Assembly: GCA_002354205.1 (NCBI GenBank)
Contig: DELD01000005.1
Span: forward strand, 1 to 50,902
DNA length: 50,902 nucleotides
Direction: 5' to 3'
DNA from: Micavibrio sp. UBA2705
GTDB lineage: Bacteria; Pseudomonadota; Alphaproteobacteria; Micavibrionales; Micavibrionaceae
The first letter of the stretch is position 1. Every line of letters starts with the position of its first letter. A model generated the notes under the pieces. The model was not told the DNA's origin. It made no database searches and saw only the letters and a list, made by a program, of their open reading frames with translations. The position numbers and the translations under genes were made by a program. Below, in pieces: positions 32,730-42,900 of this stretch.

Positions 32730-33491
32730 ATGAAGCATAAATATAAAATCATTTTTGCCACGCTAATTACGTTCTGCCTTCTTGGTGTGAATGCGGCAGG
32801 TCAGGGGGCGCGGATGCATAAAGTTCCTGGCGCGAAGGACACCGTGATTGTTCTGCACGGTATAGGGCATTCACGCATCAATATGGCAGGGGTGGCTTAT
32901 GCACTGCGAAAGGCTGGCTATAATACATTAAGTATTTCCTACCCTTCACGTAGTCATAAAATTGCGGAACTGTCTGATTTTATAGCAGTAGAGCTGAATA
33001 AAAATCATGTCTGGAAGGGCAGCGGAAAGATACATTTTGTAACACATTCCATGGGCGGACTTGTTACGCGTCAATATCTTGAAGATTACAAGAAAGCTAT
33101 TCCGCAAGAAAGACTAGGCCGCATTGTCATGCTCGCGCCACCGCTTGGCGGCAGCGAAGTTGCTGATTTTTTGGAAAACTTCCCGCCATATAAGTGGATG
33201 TTCGGCGCAGCAGGGCTTGAGCTGACCACCGCGAACCAAAGAAAAAAACATTTTACGCCTTATTACGATGTCGGCATTATCGCAGGCACGACAGGTTGGC
33301 CGTATTTAATTGCGAGTGCCTTTATGCCTGCGCGCCACGATGGGCGGGTTAGCGTTGAAAGCACGAAATGGATTGGCATGAAAGACCATCTAACAACAGC
33401 GGCAACGCACAGCTTTATTAGCTGGAAACCATTTGTTCATAAACATATAATACACTTCATCAACGAAGGGGAGTTCGACCATGAAGCTTAA
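32730..33491 (+). CDS. Exported alpha/beta-hydrolase, lipase-like
   Basis: This lipase or esterase of 253 residues has a signal peptide (about 1-25). The oxyanion motif VIVLHGIGHS is near 38-47, the nucleophile Ser107 lies in the elbow THSMGGL, and the rest of the triad is probably Asp204 (ARHDGRVSVE) and His227 (ATHSFIS). It acts outside the cytoplasm, probably in the periplasm. The gene overlaps the start of the LplT-PlsC-Aas fusion by 11 bases, which implies translational coupling. The lipase may release lysolipids or fatty acids that the fusion protein then imports and re-acylates. It is under the predicted TetR operators. Confidence 0.85.
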   Translation: MKHKYKIIFATLITFCLLGVNAAGQGARMHKVPGAKDTVIVLHGIGHSRINMAGVAYALRKAGYNTLSISYPSRSHKIAELSDFIAVELNKNHVWKGSGKIHFVTHSMGGLVTRQYLEDYKKAIPQERLGRIVMLAPPLGGSEVADFLENFPPYKWMFGAAGLELTTANQRKKHFTPYYDVGIIAGTTGWPYLIASAFMPARHDGRVSVESTKWIGMKDHLTTAATHSFISWKPFVHKHIIHFINEGEFDHEA

Positions 33492-36400
33492 TCAATTTTC
33501 ACTGTTACGTGATAAACGTTTTGTGCCACTATTTGTCACTCAGTTTTTAGGGGCGCTGCATGATAATTTATTTAAAAATGCGCTTGTGGTCATGCTTGTT
33601 TATGGCTTGCTCTCATCTGAAGGTGTTGACTCTAAATTACTCGTCACGCTTGCTGCTGGTTTGTTTATTTTGCCCTTCGTTTTGTTTTCGGGCATTGGCG
33701 GACAGTTAGCCGATAAATACCCCAAAGAGCGTATCATCCGCGTTGTCAAATTGGCTGAAATTGCCATTGCTTGCGTCGGCGGTGGGGCGCTATTGCTCAG
33801 CTCAACGCCTTTATCATTTTTCGCTTTGTTTTTACTGGGTAGCCAGTCGGCATTTTTTGGCCCGAGTAAATATTCGATTTTACCGCAGCACCTGCGCGCT
33901 GATGAACTGATTGGCGGCAATGCGCTGCTCAATACAGGTTCGTTTTTGGCGATCTTGGTCGGCACAATAGCCGGCGTGGTCTTTATTGCAATGGATGGCG
34001 GTGCGATGATTGTGGCTAGCGCTATGATTGGCTGCGCGGTTATTGGTTACATGGCATCACGCTTTATTCCTGCAGCGCCCGCGCCAGCAACGGGGCTTAA
34101 AATTAACTTTAATCCGCTTACCGAACTTGTTGATGTGCTGCGTTTTGCGTTTGCGCAGCAAAGCAGCGTGAAGCGTTCCATACTGGGTGTGGCATGGTTT
34201 TATTTCCTTGGCGGTTTGTTTATGGCGCAATTCCCCAACTTCACCGAAGCAACACTTTACGCCAATGAACATGTGTTGGCATTCTTCCTCGCGATATTCT
34301 CCCTCGGCATTGCGTTTGGTGGACTATTGAATAATCGCTTGCTCAAAGGCCGTATTGAGGTATTGTTTGTGCCGCTTGCGGCCGTTGGTATCACCGTTTT
34401 TTCGGTTGATCTCTATTTCTCAAGCAGCGCTGTGCAGACCTTATCACCGAGCCTTTATACCTTGCCTGAATTCCTTGCCATCGCGCATCACTGGCGCATT
34501 GTGGTTGATATATTAATGATCGCGATTTGTGGCGGCCTGTTTGTCGTGCCGCTCAATGCGCTTATTCAGCATGATACACATGCGCGCACCCGTGCGCGGG
34601 TTATGGCGGGCAGTGCGATTGTCAATGCGCTGTTTGTTATGGCTTCATCGCTCATCTCTGCCGCCTTAATCGCGAAGGGCTGGGAAATACAGCAGCTATT
34701 CTTGGCTGCTGCTATCGCTAATGGCTTTGTCGCTTTTTATATTTGCGCGTTATTGCCGACCCATTTATTCAAAAGCTTCCTGCGGATCATTTTCAAACTG
34801 CTTTATAATGTTGAGGTACACGGACTCGATAATATTGAAAAGGCAGGCAAGCGTGCGGTGATTGTAGGTAACCACGTATCGTTATTGGATGCGCCATTAT
34901 TGGCAGCGTATTTGCCAGGTAAACCAGTCTTCGCGATTAACAGTTTTGTGGCGGAGTGGTTTTGGGTTAAACCGTTTTTAAAACTGGTTGACGCATTTCC
35001 GCTTAACCCTACTAATCCATTTTCAATCAAGAGCTTGATTGAGAAAGTTAAGGAAGACCATCAAGTTGTGATCTTCCCTGAAGGCCGCCTTACCGAAACA
35101 GGCGCATTGATGAAAGTTTATAATGGCCCAGGGATGATTGCCGATAAATCAGACGCGATGATCCTGCCGATCCGTCTTGACGGCGTTCAGCATACGCCGT
35201 TTGCGCGGTTGAAAGGCAAAGTGCCACTACGTAATTTCCCGAAAATCACCATTACTATTCTTGAACCGCGTAAGTTTAAGCTTGATGACAATCTAAAAGG
35301 CCGCCAAAGACGCGCTGCCGCAGGACGTCAGCTCTATGACGTGATGGAAGATATGATGTTCTTAACCAATGACCGTCAACAGACGCTTTATAACGCTTTG
35401 TTGAAGGCTGAATTCGTCAATGGCAAGAAATCTATCATTGCAGAAGACATTGAACGCAAGCCATTACAATTCAGAAAGCTTGTTTTGGGCTCTAAGGTGT
35501 TGGGGCGTAAGTTAAATGGCTATACGGAACAAGGTGAAAATGTTGGTGTATTACTGCCAAATTCAGTTGGCGCAGTGGTGACATTCTTTGCCCTGCAAGC
35601 GTTTGGCCGTGTACCTGCGATGCTGAACTTCTCAGCTGGCGCAAAGGCACTGACGAGCGCCTGCCAGACCGCAAAAGTCAAAACGGTTCTGACTTCGCGC
35701 CGCTTTGTCGAACTTGGTCGCCTTGAAAGTGAGATTGAAGAAATCGCCAAATATGCAGATATTCTCTATATGGAGGATATTAAAGGAAGCATTAGCTTTA
35801 AAGACAAGATGGGCGGGCTTCTCTCATCAGCAAAGCGCGCACATAAGAAACGCAATATTAGCCCAAATGACCCTGCTTTAATATTATTCACATCGGGATC
35901 AGAAGGTATGCCCAAAGGCGTTGTGCTTTCACATGCCAATATTATGAGCAATATTGTACAGCTTTCATCACGGGTCGATTTTAACCGCCAAGATATTGTT
36001 TTTAACTGCCTGCCAATGTTCCATTCATTTGGCCTAACGGGCGGCACGTTATTGCCGATACTTTCTGGCGTAAAAACGTTTCTGTACCCAAGCCCGCTGC
36101 ATTATCGTATCGTGCCTGAAATTGTCTACTCGTCTAACGCAACGATTATGTTTGCGACGGATACGTTCTTAAATGGCTATGCGCGGATGGCGGATGCTTA
36201 TGATTTCTATCGTATGCGTTATATTTTTGCTGGCGCGGAAAAGGTCAAAGACGAAACGCGCCGCCTATATATGGAACGTTTCGGCGTACGGGTATTAGAA
36301 GGCTATGGCGCGACAGAAACTGCGCCCGCGCTTTCAGTGAACTCACCCATGCATGTTAAGGCAGGCACGGTTGGGCGCTTGCTTGCAGGCATTGAATATA

Positions 36401-36900
36401 AACTTGAACCTGTCCAAGGCGTGGCGCAAGGCGGGCGGTTAATGGTCAAAGGGCCAAATATTATGCTTGGCTATTATTTATCTGAAAATGCAGGGGTGCT
36501 TGTCCCGCCGCAAGATGGCTGGTACGACACAGGCGATATTGTCGATATTGACGATGATGGTTTTTTAAGCATTGTCGGCCGCGCGAAACGTTTCGCCAAA
36601 ATTGCGGGGGAGATGGTGTCCCTCACCAGCGCTGAAGTGATGGTCAGCCATGTTTATCCTGAGGGCGAACACGCAGTGGTGTCTATTCCCGACAAGCGCA
36701 AAGGCGAACAACTTATCGTTGTGACAACACATAAGAACGTCGATAAGAAGCAGCTATCGGCTTATGCTTCGAAAAACGGTATTTCGGAATTATCCGTGCC
36801 TAAAACAATGCTGAATGTTGATGCTATCCCTGTGCTTGGTAGTGGTAAGACCGATTATACAGCGCTGCAAGTTTTGGTCGATAAAGCGTTTGCCGCATAA
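33481..36900 (+). CDS. LplT-PlsC-Aas fusion: acyl-ACP synthetase / lysophospholipid acyltransferase
   Basis: This three-part inner-membrane protein has 1139 residues. An LplT-like MFS lysophospholipid flippase (1 to about 415) begins with LFVTQFLGALHDNLFKNAL. A PlsC-type acyltransferase (about 440-620) follows, with the H-x4-D motif NHVSLLD (His465, Asp470) and the FPEGRLTETG motif. Last comes an adenylate-forming acyl-ACP synthetase (about 640-1139) with FTSGSEGMPKG near 803, EGYGATETAP and YDTGDIVDID. In E. coli the flippase and the Aas enzyme are separate proteins that return lyso-phosphatidylethanolamine to the membrane; the fusion of all three is known in proteobacteria. It forms an operon with the overlapping lipase gene. 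Confidence 0.92.
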   Translation: MKLNQFSLLRDKRFVPLFVTQFLGALHDNLFKNALVVMLVYGLLSSEGVDSKLLVTLAAGLFILPFVLFSGIGGQLADKYPKERIIRVVKLAEIAIACVGGGALLLSSTPLSFFALFLLGSQSAFFGPSKYSILPQHLRADELIGGNALLNTGSFLAILVGTIAGVVFIAMDGGAMIVASAMIGCAVIGYMASRFIPAAPAPATGLKINFNPLTELVDVLRFAFAQQSSVKRSILGVAWFYFLGGLFMAQFPNFTEATLYANEHVLAFFLAIFSLGIAFGGLLNNRLLKGRIEVLFVPLAAVGITVFSVDLYFSSSAVQTLSPSLYTLPEFLAIAHHWRIVVDILMIAICGGLFVVPLNALIQHDTHARTRARVMAGSAIVNALFVMASSLISAALIAKGWEIQQLFLAAAIANGFVAFYICALLPTHLFKSFLRIIFKLLYNVEVHGLDNIEKAGKRAVIVGNHVSLLDAPLLAAYLPGKPVFAINSFVAEWFWVKPFLKLVDAFPLNPTNPFSIKSLIEKVKEDHQVVIFPEGRLTETGALMKVYNGPGMIADKSDAMILPIRLDGVQHTPFARLKGKVPLRNFPKITITILEPRKFKLDDNLKGRQRRAAAGRQLYDVMEDMMFLTNDRQQTLYNALLKAEFVNGKKSIIAEDIERKPLQFRKLVLGSKVLGRKLNGYTEQGENVGVLLPNSVGAVVTFFALQAFGRVPAMLNFSAGAKALTSACQTAKVKTVLTSRRFVELGRLESEIEEIAKYADILYMEDIKGSISFKDKMGGLLSSAKRAHKKRNISPNDPALILFTSGSEGMPKGVVLSHANIMSNIVQLSSRVDFNRQDIVFNCLPMFHSFGLTGGTLLPILSGVKTFLYPSPLHYRIVPEIVYSSNATIMFATDTFLNGYARMADAYDFYRMRYIFAGAEKVKDETRRLYMERFGVRVLEGYGATETAPALSVNSPMHVKAGTVGRLLAGIEYKLEPVQGVAQGGRLMVKGPNIMLGYYLSENAGVLVPPQDGWYDTGDIVDIDDDGFLSIVGRAKRFAKIAGEMVSLTSAEVMVSHVYPEGEHAVVSIPDKRKGEQLIVVTTHKNVDKKQLSAYASKNGISELSVPKTMLNVDAIPVLGSGKTDYTALQVLVDKAFAA

Positions 36901-36911
36901 AAACCACCCCC

Positions 36912-36940
36912 AGAATGGCGCTTAATTCAGGCGCCATTCT
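36912..36940. terminator. Bidirectional terminator between the fusion gene and the PuuB-like gene
   Basis: A perfect 10-bp stem AGAATGGCGC (36912-36921) / GCGCCATTCT (36931-36940) with a 9-base loop lies past the rightward stop and includes the last codons of the leftward gene. T-rich sequence follows to the right, and the leftward strand reads into GGTTTTT. Confidence 0.75.
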
Positions 36941-38232
36941 TTGAGTTTATCGCGTCCTTGAAAATACCAATAAGCTGCTTGGGCTATGGCTGGGCCCATG
37001 GGCTTGCCCGCATAATCAAGACCAAAAGGGGCGAATAATTTGTAATCCTCATTATTATTGGCAATTGCGCCGGCAATGACTTCGCCGCCGACAGTTGTCG
37101 TGCACATGCCGTGACCGCCAAAGCCCTGACAATACCACGCACCATCGCCTAACGTGCCAATTTGGGGCATTTCATGGCGCGCATAGCCCATATAACCGCC
37201 CCATGCGACTTCAGCTTTAATGCCGTTTAATTGCGGATAGACGCTCAGCAGGTCTTTCATCATAATATTCTTAAGCCGCGCCTGTGAAGGGTGAAACATG
37301 GATACGCGCCCACCCCATAACAGCCGTCCATCAGCCAGCGGGCGGTAATAATTCGACGATGTGCGGTTATCTGCCGTGGCATAACGCACCCGCATACACT
37401 CATCAAGCTTGTCACCAAGTGGCTCGGTCAACAATACATAAGTTGCAACCGGCAGTGTCGCGCGGGATAGTTTTGGGTGCAGGTTTTTAATATAGGCACT
37501 ACAGCAATAAACGATTTGATCGGCTAACACCATGCCGCTCGCGGTTTCAATACACCATTTATCTTGGCGTTTATAGACGCGGATTGCGGCAGAATTTTCA
37601 TAGATTTTTGCGCCTTTTGATACGGCCATTTGCGCCGTGTGATGGACATATTTTAACGAATGTATCTGCATGGAATCTGGTCTAAAATAGCCATCATAAT
37701 AACGCTTTGTTTTATAAGCATCACGTACTTCTTCGCGTGGCATAAAGCGGATATTTTCATCAAAAACGTCGTTGAGCTGCTCAACATGGGCGCGGACGGA
37801 TTTTTCATCATTAAACCATGATACAACGGACACACCTTCGGGCTGCGGAATAATCGCATCCTTTACGCCTTCTAGGCGCTTGTGCATGAGCTTTAATGCG
37901 GCTTTAGGTAGTTTATGCAATGCTTGCGCATGTTCTAGGCCAACACGCTTAATGAGGCTTGCGGGCGATGCCGAATAAAGGGCAGACACAAAGCCGCCAT
38001 TGCGCCCAGACGCGCCCCAACCAATGCGGTTAGATTCTAATATCACGGATTTAATCCCGCGCTCCGCAAGGCCAAGCGCCGATGAAATGCCCGCAAGTCC
38101 GCCGCCAATAATGCATACAGGTACAGATATTTCTTGATCTAAAGGGGGGTAATGCGGCGCTTCACCCAGTGAGCGTGAATAATAGCAATCAATATATTCA
38201 TGTGGTTTATTCGCGTTGTGATAGGGTTGCAT
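36922..38232 (-). CDS. FAD-dependent amine oxidoreductase, PuuB-like
   Basis: This DAO-family flavoprotein of 436 residues is similar along its length to E. coli gamma-glutamylputrescine oxidase PuuB. It has an N-terminal SYYSRS-like aromatic motif (DCYYSRSLGE), the FAD-binding CIIGGGLAGISSALGLAE (about 41-58), the IGWGASGRNGGFV loop that positions the flavin, and YCQGFGGHGMCTT near the C-terminus. PuuB oxidises gamma-glutamyl-putrescine to the aldehyde. It may complete the gamma-glutamyl-amine pathway whose other enzymes lie 18 kb away, though it is alone here. GGAGAG precedes the ATG. Confidence 0.85.
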   Translation of the reverse strand: MQPYHNANKPHEYIDCYYSRSLGEAPHYPPLDQEISVPVCIIGGGLAGISSALGLAERGIKSVILESNRIGWGASGRNGGFVSALYSASPASLIKRVGLEHAQALHKLPKAALKLMHKRLEGVKDAIIPQPEGVSVVSWFNDEKSVRAHVEQLNDVFDENIRFMPREEVRDAYKTKRYYDGYFRPDSMQIHSLKYVHHTAQMAVSKGAKIYENSAAIRVYKRQDKWCIETASGMVLADQIVYCCSAYIKNLHPKLSRATLPVATYVLLTEPLGDKLDECMRVRYATADNRTSSNYYRPLADGRLLWGGRVSMFHPSQARLKNIMMKDLLSVYPQLNGIKAEVAWGGYMGYARHEMPQIGTLGDGAWYCQGFGGHGMCTTTVGGEVIAGAIANNNEDYKLFAPFGLDYAGKPMGPAIAQAAYWYFQGRDKLKEWRLN

Positions 38233-38314
38233 TCATCTCTCCTGCCTTGCATTTTTTTCAAAATTAACATTAAGCGTTGAAACTTTATAGTTTTTTCATA
38301 CGAATAAGTGTATT

Positions 38315-38704
38315 ATGGATGCTATGAAACAGGTTTTATTAGGCTTTATTATGCTCGTTATGCTCACACCGTCACTGGTGTGCGCGATGACATATTGCCC
38401 GATGCAAGCTGATGCAAGCGTCCAAATGCCATGTCACGAAACGAGCGATAATGGCGCAGCTACCCTGATGCTCGGCGCTGACTGCATGGGCGTTGATTTG
38501 ATGCTGCAAGACCCGCCAGATTATATGCCGATTGCGCAGTTAAGCGATGCGCCTGACTATCCGCCGCTTGATATGGTCGGCGCTCATCACTTCATCTTAC
38601 AAAACCCTAACATTATTCGCGGGCCGCCAATTAACGCATCGCCGCCGCATAATGCGCAATATAACACAGCCCTTATTCTCACCACACAACGTTTCCGTAT
38701 CTAG
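38315..38704 (+). CDS. Small Met/Cys/His-rich exported protein, possibly copper-related
   Basis: This protein of 129 residues is unrecognised. It has a signal peptide (to about residue 24, LVCA-M). The mature start is rich in potential soft-metal ligands, MTYCPMQADASVQMPCHE, with a further DCMG and many methionines, then a Pro-rich tail. Met/Cys/His clusters of this sort bind Cu(I) or Ag(I). It lies 53 bases upstream of a Cus-type adaptor gene, which has a CPMHP motif of its own. I infer a periplasmic copper-binding or regulatory accessory of the efflux system. ATG 38324 is an equally possible start; neither has a strong ribosome site. Confidence 0.65.
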   Translation: MDAMKQVLLGFIMLVMLTPSLVCAMTYCPMQADASVQMPCHETSDNGAATLMLGADCMGVDLMLQDPPDYMPIAQLSDAPDYPPLDMVGAHHFILQNPNIIRGPPINASPPHNAQYNTALILTTQRFRI

Positions 38705-38757
38705 GCGTCATTCTGCTTTGAATGACGAATGACCTATTTGATACAAGGAACGCCCAT

Positions 38758-39921
38758 ATGCGTATTTTTATGCTTACATTATTACTTTCCCTTTTTGTGC
38801 CGCCGGCTTATGCCGCCAATACATATATATGTCCAATGCACCCCCATATAAGCGGGGAAAAAGGCGATTTTTGCCCGATATGCGCCATGGCATTAACCCC
38901 AAAAATGACCGCGCCCAAAGCGGCGCAGGGCGTCATCAAGATTGACCCTGAATATGTGCAAATTTTGGGTGTAAAGACGCAGGCGGTCACTATGCGCGAA
39001 TTTGGCAAAAGCGTTACAGCGTTTGGTAACATTAGCGCCAGTACGCGCCATGAATATCCGATAGATATACGCGTTAAAGGCTGGGTGAATACATTAAAGG
39101 CGAGCGCCGTTGGCGACCATGTCAAAAGAGGTGATCTACTGTTTACCCTATACAGCCCTGAACTGATGGAAGCACAGGCTGATTTCTTATTGGGTCGGCG
39201 CATAGGTAACCAAGAACAGCGCCTGCGCCTTTATGGCATGGATACGCAATCTATTGCCGCGTTGAAAGCCAAAGGCGCGTTTTTGGAAGAAACGCCATTT
39301 TATGCCCCTGCAGATGGCATTGTGACGGCGCTAAACGCACGCCAAGGCGCGTTCATTGCTGAAGGCGGTAACATCATGACCATTCAGGACTTTTCAGAGC
39401 TCTGGGTTGATGCAGAGCTACCACTAAAAGACCTTGTGTATGTTAAACAAGGCGAAAGCGCTCAGATAACCCTGCCTGAAACGGGCGTACAATATGACGC
39501 GGTGATTGATGCCGTTTACCCGAATGCGGATATTGATGCACGTACTGTAAAAGTGCGACTGCTTTTAGATAATACAGACCTTAGCCTCAAAGCAGGCAGC
39601 TACGTCAGCGTCGTTTTTTCAGGGCCGCGTCAAGCACGCCTCGCCGTGCCGCAGGAAGCGGTGATATACGGCGCAGAGGGCGCATATGTCATTGAAAGTT
39701 TGGGCGAGGGGCGTTTTCGCCCGCTCAAAGTGCAAATTGGCATTACCTCAGAAGGCTATAGTGAAATCCTCAGCGGCATGAGAACAGGGCAAATTATTGT
39801 ACAATCTGGTCAGTTTATGATTGATGCAGAGAGTAATTTACGTGGCGGCATGTCTTCAATGTCATCTGAAAATTCTTCTGATGCGCCCGTGCAAGAAGGA
39901 GGGATGAGCCATGTCCATTAA
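38758..39921 (+). CDS. cusB: Cus-type RND efflux periplasmic adaptor with metal-binding domain
   Basis: This is the membrane-fusion subunit of a heavy-metal RND pump, 387 residues. It has a signal peptide (about 1-19, AYAAN), then a heavy-metal-binding motif YICPMHPHI...FCPICAMAL (about 22-46), a form common in CusB/CzcB relatives. Barrel-sandwich and hairpin regions follow (VKGWVNTLKASAVGDHVKRG and YAPADGIVTALN), and a C-terminal membrane-proximal part ends Met/Ser/His-rich (GGMSSMSSENSS, GGMSHVH). The start at 38758 has AAGGA nine bases upstream; the frame extends 12 codons further with no ribosome site. Its end overlaps the pump gene by 11 bases. It passes Cu(I)/Ag(I) to the pump. Confidence 0.9.
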   Translation: MRIFMLTLLLSLFVPPAYAANTYICPMHPHISGEKGDFCPICAMALTPKMTAPKAAQGVIKIDPEYVQILGVKTQAVTMREFGKSVTAFGNISASTRHEYPIDIRVKGWVNTLKASAVGDHVKRGDLLFTLYSPELMEAQADFLLGRRIGNQEQRLRLYGMDTQSIAALKAKGAFLEETPFYAPADGIVTALNARQGAFIAEGGNIMTIQDFSELWVDAELPLKDLVYVKQGESAQITLPETGVQYDAVIDAVYPNADIDARTVKVRLLLDNTDLSLKAGSYVSVVFSGPRQARLAVPQEAVIYGAEGAYVIESLGEGRFRPLKVQIGITSEGYSEILSGMRTGQIIVQSGQFMIDAESNLRGGMSSMSSENSSDAPVQEGGMSHVH

Positions 39922-42900
39922 TCCAATGCCCCACGACCCCTCAAACAGCTTTGCGGCCAAAATTATTGACTGGGCGACGACGAATAGGTTTTTTGTCTTA
40001 TTAGCGGCGCTTTGTCTTGTCGTTATGGGCGGGCTGGCGCTTAAAAACGTGCCACTTGATGCCATTCCTGATTTATCAGATACGCAGGTGATTATCCGAA
40101 CGGATTGGGCGGGGCAATCGCCCCAACTTATCGAAGATCAAATTACATTCCCGCTCTCAAGCCAAATGCTTGGCCTTGCCAAGACTAAAGTTGTGCGCGG
40201 TTATTCAATGTTTGGAACGTCATTTGTCTATATTATTTTTGAAGACAAAACAGATATGTACTGGGCGCGCAGCCGTGTGCTTGAGACACTTTCTCAGGCG
40301 CAAAGCGACCTGCCTGACGGAGTGACATCTGCATTGGGGCCTGACGCCACTGGCGTAGGCTGGGTGTTTCAATACGCGCTTTATGACCGCACAGGGCAGC
40401 ATGATTTAGCACAAATCCGCAGCTTGCAGGATTGGTTCATTAAATATGAGCTTGCCAGCATTGATGGCGTAGCAGAAGTCGCTAGCGTTGGCGGCTTTGT
40501 CAAAGAATATCAAATCTTAATCGACCCATTAAAGCTCCGCGCTTTTGATATAAGCCTCCCCGCAATAGCGCAGGCCGTGCGCGGCGCGAACCAAGAAACA
40601 GGTGGCCGCAGTATTGAAATGGCAGAAAGTGAATATTTCATCCGCTCGCTAGGTTATGTCGGTAAAGTTGAAGATTTAGAAAAAACAGTGTTGAAAAGCA
40701 CAGTCGGTAACCCCGTAACCCTGGGCGATGTGGCGCGCATAGTCGAAGGCCCCGCCTTGCGGCGCGGCATTACGGAGCTTAATGGCGTAGGCGAAGCCGT
40801 GGGCGGCATTGTGGTGATGCGCGGCGGCGCAAATGCGTTAGAGGTTATTCGTAACGTCAAAAAGCGCCTCGAGGACATCAAGCAAGGCCTGCCAAGCGGC
40901 ATAGAGATTAAAACCGTCTATGACCGCAGCAGCCTGATAACCGATGCTGTGCATTACTTAAAAGATAAGCTGATCGAGGAAAGCTTGATGGTCGCTTTGA
41001 TTACCTTCCTCTTTTTGCTCCATTTGCGCAGCGCCTTAGTCGCAATTATCACAATACCGCTTGGCATATTGGCGGCGTTTATCATTATGGCGGGGCAGGG
41101 CATTACCACCAATATCATGTCACTTGGTGGCATAGCCATTGCGATTGGCGCTATGGTTGATGCATCCATTGTGATGGTTGAAAATGCCCACCGTAAATTA
41201 GCGGATTTGGGCGATAAACCTGACGAAGAGGAACGCAAGAAAGTCATTATCGCGGCGGCAAAAGAAGTTGGCCCCGGGCTATTCTTTTCATTATTGATTA
41301 TCACTGTTTCGTTCTTGCCTGTTTTTGCACTAACAGGGCAATCGGCGAAGCTATTTACGCCGCTTGCTTATACAAAGACATATGCGATGGCGGCGGCAGC
41401 GCTGCTTTCTGTGACGCTTGTGCCTGTCCTGATGCTGTGGTTAATCAAGGGTAAAATACGCCGTGAAGAGGCTAACCCGATTAATCGCTTTTTCATCGCG
41501 CTTTATAGGCCTGCGCTGAACACCGCACTAAAATGGCGCAGAACCACAATTGCTTTGGCGCTGATTGCGCTTATCAGCACGGCGCTGCCCATATCGCGCC
41601 TAGGCAGCGAGTTCATGCCACCTTTAAATGAAGGCAGCTTGCTGTATATGCCGATGACATTGCCAAGCGTATCCCCCGCCAAAGCACGAGAGATTTTGCA
41701 AATCACCAACAGGCAGATCATGAAGATTCCCGAAGTTGAACATAGCTTTGGCAAAGCAGGCAGGGCAGATACAGCGACCGACCCTGCGCCGCTTGCCATG
41801 ATTGAAACATGGATCACCTTAAAACCGCGCGATCAATGGCGAAAAGGCATGACGAGTGAGAAATTAATGGCTGAGCTAGATGCATCAGTGCGCTTACCAG
41901 GGATGATGAATTCATGGGGGTACCCGATTAAAATTCGCCTTGATATGCTTTCCACGGGCATCCGCACGGCGGTTGGGGTGAAAGTCTCAGGACCTGATTT
42001 AAACACAATCGACCAGATAGCCAAACAAGTCGAAGTCAAAGCACGTAATATTGACGGCACGCGCAGCGCCATTGCTGACCGCGCGATTGGCGGCAAATAT
42101 ATAAATATCGAACCGAATCGTAGTGAAATTGCGCGCTACGGTATATCGCTTGCCACTGTGCAGGACATTATCCAAACAGCTTTGGGCGGTATGCAGTTAA
42201 GCGAAAGCATTGAAGGGCGCGAACGCTACGCCATCATGCTACGTTATGACCGCCCATACCGTGAACATTTAACAGATTTAGATAATATCTTAGTCCCTAC
42301 GCCGCAAGGCGCGCATATCCCCTTATCTGGCCTTGCAACCATTAATGTCGCCGCGGGACCGTCGATGATTAAATCAGAAGATGCACGGCTTAATGGTTGG
42401 GTTTTTGTAGATTTTGTAGGACGTGATATAGGAAGTTACATTGCGGATTTACAAACCGCGCTTAAAACGGTGGAATTACCGCCGCGCTATAGCCTTAAAA
42501 TATCGGGGCAATATGAACAAATGCAAGAGGCCAATAGCCGCCTAAAAATAGCCATTCCTGCAACATTACTGATTATTATGAGCTTGCTTTATATGCACTT
42601 CGCACAGTGGGATCGGACTGTGTTGATTATGCTATCCGTCCCGTTTGGCGTGATTGGCGGGGTATGGTTTACGTGGCTTGCGGGGTATAATATGTCAGTC
42701 GCGCTCAGCGTGGGCTTTATTGCGCTTGCGGGCATAGCGGCGGAAACCGCGATTATCATGCTGCTTTATATCGACCATGAAATGCGCAATAAATGGCCAC
42801 AAAATATGGCTGAATTGATTGAGAATGTGCGACGCGGCGCGCTACAAAGGTTGCGTCCAAAGTTAATGACAGCAAGCACAATTATTCTTGGCCTCATCCC

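Noticed and set aside
38233..38314. CueR-type operator ahead of the copper efflux genes
   Set aside because: No ACCTTGCC-N7-GGCAAGGT-like dyad is present; only an isolated CCTTGC was found.
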